Source: an uncultured Gammaproteobacteria bacterium (GTDB taxonomy: Bacteria > Pseudomonadota > Gammaproteobacteria > Arenicellales > UBA868). Taken from it: a stretch of 27,849 nt of DNA. The stretch spans positions 1-27,849 of the forward strand of contig CAJXBY010000013.1 of NCBI GenBank assembly GCA_913051905.1, in the 5' to 3' direction. The notes below the pieces were generated by a model. The model saw only the letters and a list, made by a program, of their open reading frames with translations. It did no database searches and was not told the DNA's origin. Below are positions 24,164-27,849 of the stretch, piece after piece. The translations under genes were made by a program, and so were the position numbers. How positions within the stretch are numbered: the first letter of the stretch is position 1; each line of letters starts with the position of its first letter.

Positions 24164-26035
24164 GTGAAGCGTACACCGCTGCCAGCATCTGACGGACATG
24201 GACCGACAGCGGATCTCGTGATTCGGAGAGATCCGGATATAGGGGGCACGCTGTGCAGTCTTTTTTGGGCCCGGGTTCAGCAGTGGCCTGACGAAGTCAT
24301 CATCCGAGACAAGCACTTGGGGATCTGGCGGGCACTGACCTGGCGCGATTTAGGTCAGCAGGTAATGCAGGTCGCGGTGGCATTGGATGCCTGCGGTTTT
24401 GGGGTTGGTGACATGGCTTGCATTTTGTCGAACACCAATAAGGAATGGCTTTTTGCAGATCTTGGCATACTGTGTAGCGGTGGTGTTTCCACCGGAATCT
24501 ATCCGACGGATGCCCCGGCTCAGGTGGAATACCTGATCAACGACTGTAAGGCCAGCGTTATTTTTGTCGAAGACGAGGAACAACTCGACAAGGTGCTCAT
24601 GGCGAGGCCGAACTGCCCTTCCATCCAGAAGATCGTGATTTTTGATACCAAGGGATTGCAGGCCTTCAGCGATCCCATGGCTGTGAGTTTTGCCGACTTC
24701 TGTGATGAGGGTCGGAAGCTTTCTCAGGCCGACACTTCGGACTGGAGCGAGATGCTCCAAAGAGCAAGGCCCGACGATCTTGCAATCCTGATTTATACAT
24801 CAGGTACTACTGGCCCTCCTAAAGGTGCCATGATCAGTCATCACAACCTGGTCTTTCAGTGTGTCAATGGTTGTAGCGTGCTGGATCAGAAAAAAGGTGA
24901 TGAGCGGCTTGCTTTTTTGCCGTTGTGCCATGTGGCAGAACGGGTCATCGGGGCGTACTACTCTCTCTACACGGGCACAGTGATCAACTTTTGCGAGGGG
25001 CCCGATACGGTGGTAGAGAACGTTCGCGAAGTACAGCCGACCGTGTTCGGCGGAGTGCCACGAGTGTGGGAGAAATTCTATTCCGGGGTCCAGATTGCGA
25101 TTGCCGAAGGGACCGCCTTTCAGAAATGGGCCTATGCCAGAGGGTTGAATGCCGCTTTTCAGGTTGTTGACCTGAATCTCGCCCGCAAGCCGGTTCCCTG
25201 GATTCTGCGAGCACAGTACTGGTTGGCATCGCTGCTGGTACTGAAGAATATCCGCAGGTCGATAGGGTTTGACCGCTGTCGCTGGATGCTGACAGGGGCG
25301 GCGCCGGTTTCACCCCAACTCGTTCGCTGGTATCTTGCGCTCGGTCTTCAGTTGCTGGAAGTGTATGGCCAGACCGAAAACGTCGGTATGGCAACGGTAA
25401 CCTATCCAGGGGAGGTGAAACTTGGCAGCGTGGGCAAACCGGTACCGTACGGTGAACTCAAGATCTCTGAAGATGGTGAGGTTCTCCTGCGCGGTGACCA
25501 TGTGTTCATGGGTTACTACAACATGCCGGAAAAAACAGCCGAGGTTATCAGCGATGGTTGGCTGCAGACCGGCGATGTCGGGTGTATCGACGAGCAAGGC
25601 TATGTCTCGATCATTGATCGCATGAGGGACATCATCATTACTGCAGGCGGTAAGAACGTCACGCCCTCGGAGATAGAGAATGAGCTTAAATTCTCACCGT
25701 ACGTGTCTGATGCTGTGATCATCGGCGATGGGCGAAAATATCTGACTGGTTTGGTCATGATTGATCATGACAACGTGGCGAATTTTGCTCAGGATCGTGA
25801 CGTGCCGTTCACTAACTTTGCCAGTTTGTGTCGGGCGCCAGAGGTAGTCGATCTGGTCCGGGGCGAAATCGAGCGCGTGAATGAAAGTTTTGCGCGGGTT
25901 GAACAGGTGAAAGATTTTCGACTTATCGATGTACTGTTGACGCCCGAAGATGACGAACTGACACCGACAATGAAACTCAAGCGATCATTTGTCAGCGAAA
26001 AATACAGTGATCTCGTAGAGGAGATGTACAGCTGA
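24164..26035 (+). CDS. AMP-forming long-chain-type acyl-CoA synthetase
   Basis: A 623-residue ligase that activates a carboxylic acid to its CoA thioester through an acyl-adenylate. Seen are the P-loop YTSGTTGPPKG (211-221), YGQTEN (401-406), GWLQTGD (465-471), the hinge DRMRDIIITAGGKNV, and a C-terminal PTMKLKR segment carrying the likely catalytic Lys. Length and the insert between motifs fit the FadD/long-chain group. The start is uncertain: the GTG at 24164 lies 28 bases after livF and about 16 residues before the conserved RRDPD region. An ATG at 24023 would overlap livF by 113 bases, and a GTG at 24218 would be shorter. None has a good ribosome site. Placement between livF and the binding-protein gene suggests activation of the imported acid. 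Confidence 0.9.
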   Translation: MKRTPLPASDGHGPTADLVIRRDPDIGGTLCSLFWARVQQWPDEVIIRDKHLGIWRALTWRDLGQQVMQVAVALDACGFGVGDMACILSNTNKEWLFADLGILCSGGVSTGIYPTDAPAQVEYLINDCKASVIFVEDEEQLDKVLMARPNCPSIQKIVIFDTKGLQAFSDPMAVSFADFCDEGRKLSQADTSDWSEMLQRARPDDLAILIYTSGTTGPPKGAMISHHNLVFQCVNGCSVLDQKKGDERLAFLPLCHVAERVIGAYYSLYTGTVINFCEGPDTVVENVREVQPTVFGGVPRVWEKFYSGVQIAIAEGTAFQKWAYARGLNAAFQVVDLNLARKPVPWILRAQYWLASLLVLKNIRRSIGFDRCRWMLTGAAPVSPQLVRWYLALGLQLLEVYGQTENVGMATVTYPGEVKLGSVGKPVPYGELKISEDGEVLLRGDHVFMGYYNMPEKTAEVISDGWLQTGDVGCIDEQGYVSIIDRMRDIIITAGGKNVTPSEIENELKFSPYVSDAVIIGDGRKYLTGLVMIDHDNVANFAQDRDVPFTNFASLCRAPEVVDLVRGEIERVNESFARVEQVKDFRLIDVLLTPEDDELTPTMKLKRSFVSEKYSDLVEEMYS

Positions 26036-26136
26036 GGGAAGCGTCACCAGCCACGGCTCGGCGTTGACTCTGCAGTCGGTCTGGTCGAGACTCATGGAAC
26101 GCCGGATGATGGCGATAACGGAAGAAGGAGAGTGTT

Positions 26137-27312
26137 ATGAAAATATCTAATTTCGTCGTAAAGACCCTTGGGTTGCTTGCTGTCAGCCTTGGAATAAGTG
26201 TTTCAGCGCAGGCGGGTACGCAGGGGGTCAGTGAAACTGAGATCGTGCTAGGCAGTCATCAGCCACTGAGTGGGCCGCTTGCCGGTTGGGGTGTGCCGGT
26301 GACCAATGGGTTGCGGATGCGGGCGGAAGAAATCAACGCTGCAGGCGGGATTCACGGGCGCAGCATCAGAATCGTCGTGGAGGATACGGCCTATTCGCCG
26401 ACCAAGGCTGCACAGGCAGGATCCAAGCTGATCAACAAAGATAAGATCTTCGCCATGATCGGTGCGCTGGGTACGCCCACTAACATGGTGACGATCCCTA
26501 TGCTGCAGAAAAAAGGACTGCACAATCTCTTCCCGCTGTCTGCCGCTCGGCAGATGTACGAGCCCCTTGATCCGCTCAAGTTTTCAATTTTTGCGCCGTA
26601 TTACGAGGGTGCAAAGCAGACGACCGAATATTTCGTTCAAGAAAAAGGTAAAAAGGTCATCGGTATCCTCTACCAGGATGACGATTACGGCAAAGAGGTC
26701 CGCGCCGGCGTGGCAGACCAGCTCGCGGAGATGGGTATGACTCTGGCCGCTGAAACAACTTATAAGCGCGGTGCCAAGGATTTTTCCTCGCAGATCGCCA
26801 AGCTGCAGGCCGCCGGTTGTGATCTGGTTGTCCTCGGAACAGTCATCCGGGAAACGATCGGTGCCGTGGTGACGGCCCGAAAGATGGGTTGGAAGGTCGA
26901 TATGCTGGTCAGCGGAGCCGGTTACACGCCCCACGTAGCGTTTCTTGCCAAAGGGGCAACCCATGGGCTTTATGCCTCCTTCCAGGTGCCAATACCTTAT
27001 GCGGACACCGCGAGTTCAGAACTGAAGGCGTGGATGGAAAAATACAAAGCGAAATACGATGCCGATGCCAATATTCAGGCTGCTTACGGTTACCGTGCCA
27101 TGAGTCTCTTTGCCGTGGCCGCTGAGCAGGCAGGTCACCACATCGATTCAGCTAAACTGACGGCTGCACTCGAATCGATCACTGGATACACAGACATGTT
27201 CGGTGGTCCGGCGCTCAGTTTTTCCAGCACCAGCCATGTAGGGACGACTCAGGGCGGACTGGCACAGATCGATGGAACACGCTGGGTGACATTGATTGAC
27301 ATACTGGAATAA
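26137..27312 (+). CDS. Liv-type ABC transporter substrate-binding protein (LivK/LivJ-like)
   Basis: A 391-residue periplasmic binding protein of the Peripla_BP_6/Leu-Ile-Val type. A Sec signal peptide covers residues 1-26 with a likely cut after SAQA. The mature part opens with TEIVLGSHQPLSGPLAGWG, then the family's GIHGRSIRIVVEDTAYSPTK and FAMIGALGTPTNM segments, and YQDDDYGKEV in the second lobe. A strong AAGGAG stands before the ATG, as expected for an abundant periplasmic protein. The gene follows the acyl-CoA synthetase after 101 bases and is closed by a hairpin terminator. The binding-pocket ligand cannot be inferred by eye. Confidence 0.93.
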   Translation: MKISNFVVKTLGLLAVSLGISVSAQAGTQGVSETEIVLGSHQPLSGPLAGWGVPVTNGLRMRAEEINAAGGIHGRSIRIVVEDTAYSPTKAAQAGSKLINKDKIFAMIGALGTPTNMVTIPMLQKKGLHNLFPLSAARQMYEPLDPLKFSIFAPYYEGAKQTTEYFVQEKGKKVIGILYQDDDYGKEVRAGVADQLAEMGMTLAAETTYKRGAKDFSSQIAKLQAAGCDLVVLGTVIRETIGAVVTARKMGWKVDMLVSGAGYTPHVAFLAKGATHGLYASFQVPIPYADTASSELKAWMEKYKAKYDADANIQAAYGYRAMSLFAVAAEQAGHHIDSAKLTAALESITGYTDMFGGPALSFSSTSHVGTTQGGLAQIDGTRWVTLIDILE

Positions 27313-27328
27313 CCACGAAGACTGTTCA

Positions 27329-27360
27329 CTGAGGGTCGGGTGATTCTGCCCGGCCCTCAG
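27329..27360 (+). terminator. Hairpin terminator after the Liv-type binding-protein gene
   Basis: Bases 27329-27360 hold 12-base arms (CTGAGGGTCGGG and CCCGGCCCTCAG) that pair with one G-U wobble around an 8-base loop. The stem starts 16 bases after the binding-protein stop. A short T-containing tail (TTCGTT) follows, weaker than an ideal U tract. Confidence 0.75.
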
Positions 27361-27441
27361 TTCGTTAGGGCTGTGTGACCTGAACGGATTTCACCGGTAT
27401 CTTGCAACGGTTGTACACTGTCAATTTTCCACACACCTGGT

Positions 27442-27446
27442 AGAGG
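27442..27446 (+). promoter_or_regulatory. Ribosome binding site of the racemase gene
   Basis: AGAGG lies 6 bases before a GTG at 27453. An in-frame TAG at 27441 excludes any earlier start, so this site fixes the GTG as the initiation codon. Confidence 0.6.
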
Positions 27447-27452
27447 TCGTTT

Positions 27453-27849
27453 GTGGGTCCACTCAAAGGATTGAAGGTTGTCGAGATGGCGGGGATTGGA
27501 CCCGGGCCATTCTGTGCGATGCTGCTGGCCGATATGGGTGCCGATATTGTGCGGGTAGATCGTAAGGGTGGGGGAAGTTCGTTCGGGCCGGACTACAACA
27601 TCCTTAACCGTGGCCGGCGGTCCATCGCGCTGGATCTCAAGCAGCCGGAGGACGTTGAGATCGCTTTACAACTTATCGGCAAGGCTAATGCTCTGATCGA
27701 AGGGTTTCGACCTGGTGTGATGGAGCGCCTGGGGCTGGGACCGGAGGTCTGTCTTGAACGCAATCCTGACCTGGTATACGGCCGTATGACCGGTTGGGGC
27801 CAGGACGGTCCGCTGGCTCATGCTGCCGGGCATGACATCAACTACATTG
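27453..27849 (+). CDS. Alpha-methylacyl-CoA racemase (CaiB/BaiF CoA-transferase family III), 5' part
   Basis: The frame runs from a GTG to the window end, giving the first 132 residues. The opening [19 protein letters not shown], then [30 protein letters not shown], and [20 protein letters not shown] are those of alpha-methylacyl-CoA racemases rather than formyl- or carnitine-CoA transferases. His127 in GHDINYI matches the catalytic His126 of the M. tuberculosis enzyme. These enzymes interconvert the 2R and 2S forms of 2-methylacyl-CoA so that beta-oxidation can proceed. The gene stands after a terminator and so has its own transcription or is reached by read-through. The remaining part, including the catalytic Asp and Glu, is outside the window. 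Confidence 0.9.
   Translation, partial: MGPLKGLKVVEMAGIGPGPFCAMLLADMGADIVRVDRKGGGSSFGPDYNILNRGRRSIALDLKQPEDVEIALQLIGKANALIEGFRPGVMERLGLGPEVCLERNPDLVYGRMTGWGQDGPLAHAAGHDINYI

Noticed and set aside
26036..26136. TTGACT at 26064-26069 as a -35 box before the Liv-type binding-protein gene
   Set aside because: At 17-base spacing the -10 position reads GAGACT, a poor match, so no promoter is called.

Overview
The window is one contiguous stretch of a Gram-negative bacterial chromosome, moderately GC-rich and densely coded. A Tat-exported solute-binding protein, two multi-gene ABC importers, a SelO-type protein and acyl-CoA chemistry point to Pseudomonadota. Gammaproteobacteria is plausible, but rank below phylum is a guess. 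No rRNA, tRNA, CRISPR, insertion sequence, phage gene or transcriptional regulator was seen. No gene-free stretch exceeds 300 bases.

Left block (1-10073). The tail of a plus-strand selO gene (ending at 122) converges on a long minus-strand gene set running from about 9908 down to 191. Its order is dppD, dppF, a Tat-type family-5 solute-binding protein, a strong hairpin, dppB, dppC, an amidase-signature hydrolase, a leaderless gamma-glutamyltransferase-family hydrolase and a secreted SRPBCC-fold protein. Spacing is tight (dppB/dppC overlap by 4 bases; the other gaps mostly run from under 10 to about 45 bases). This looks like a take-up-and-hydrolyse operon for a peptide-, amide- or gamma-glutamyl-like compound. 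The GGT-family enzyme keeps its nucleophile but appears to lack the residues that recognise a gamma-glutamyl group, so the true substrate may be something else.

Middle (10074-12983). An acetamidase/formamidase is transcribed divergently from the dpp operon. It converges on a minus-strand pair: an M14-type succinylglutamate desuccinylase/aspartoacylase-family deacylase and an Fe(II)/2-oxoglutarate dioxygenase of the PhyH family.

Right block (13150-27849, all plus strand). This is an acyl-CoA catabolic gene set: AtuA-like protein, carboxyltransferase and biotin-carrying subunits of an acyl-CoA carboxylase (methylcrotonyl/geranyl type), nitronate-monooxygenase-like flavoprotein, TIGR03084/DinB-like metal protein, a complete Liv-type ABC importer (livH, livM, livG, livF), an AMP-forming acyl-CoA synthetase, the Liv-type binding protein, a terminator, and the start of an alpha-methylacyl-CoA racemase cut by the window edge. 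The most economical reading is import of a carboxylic acid, activation to its CoA thioester, and handling of methyl branches by carboxylation (3-methyl-2-enoyl-CoA) and racemisation (2-methylacyl-CoA). That fits a branched-chain or acyclic isoprenoid acid. The hydratase, dehydrogenase and lyase such a pathway needs are not in the window.
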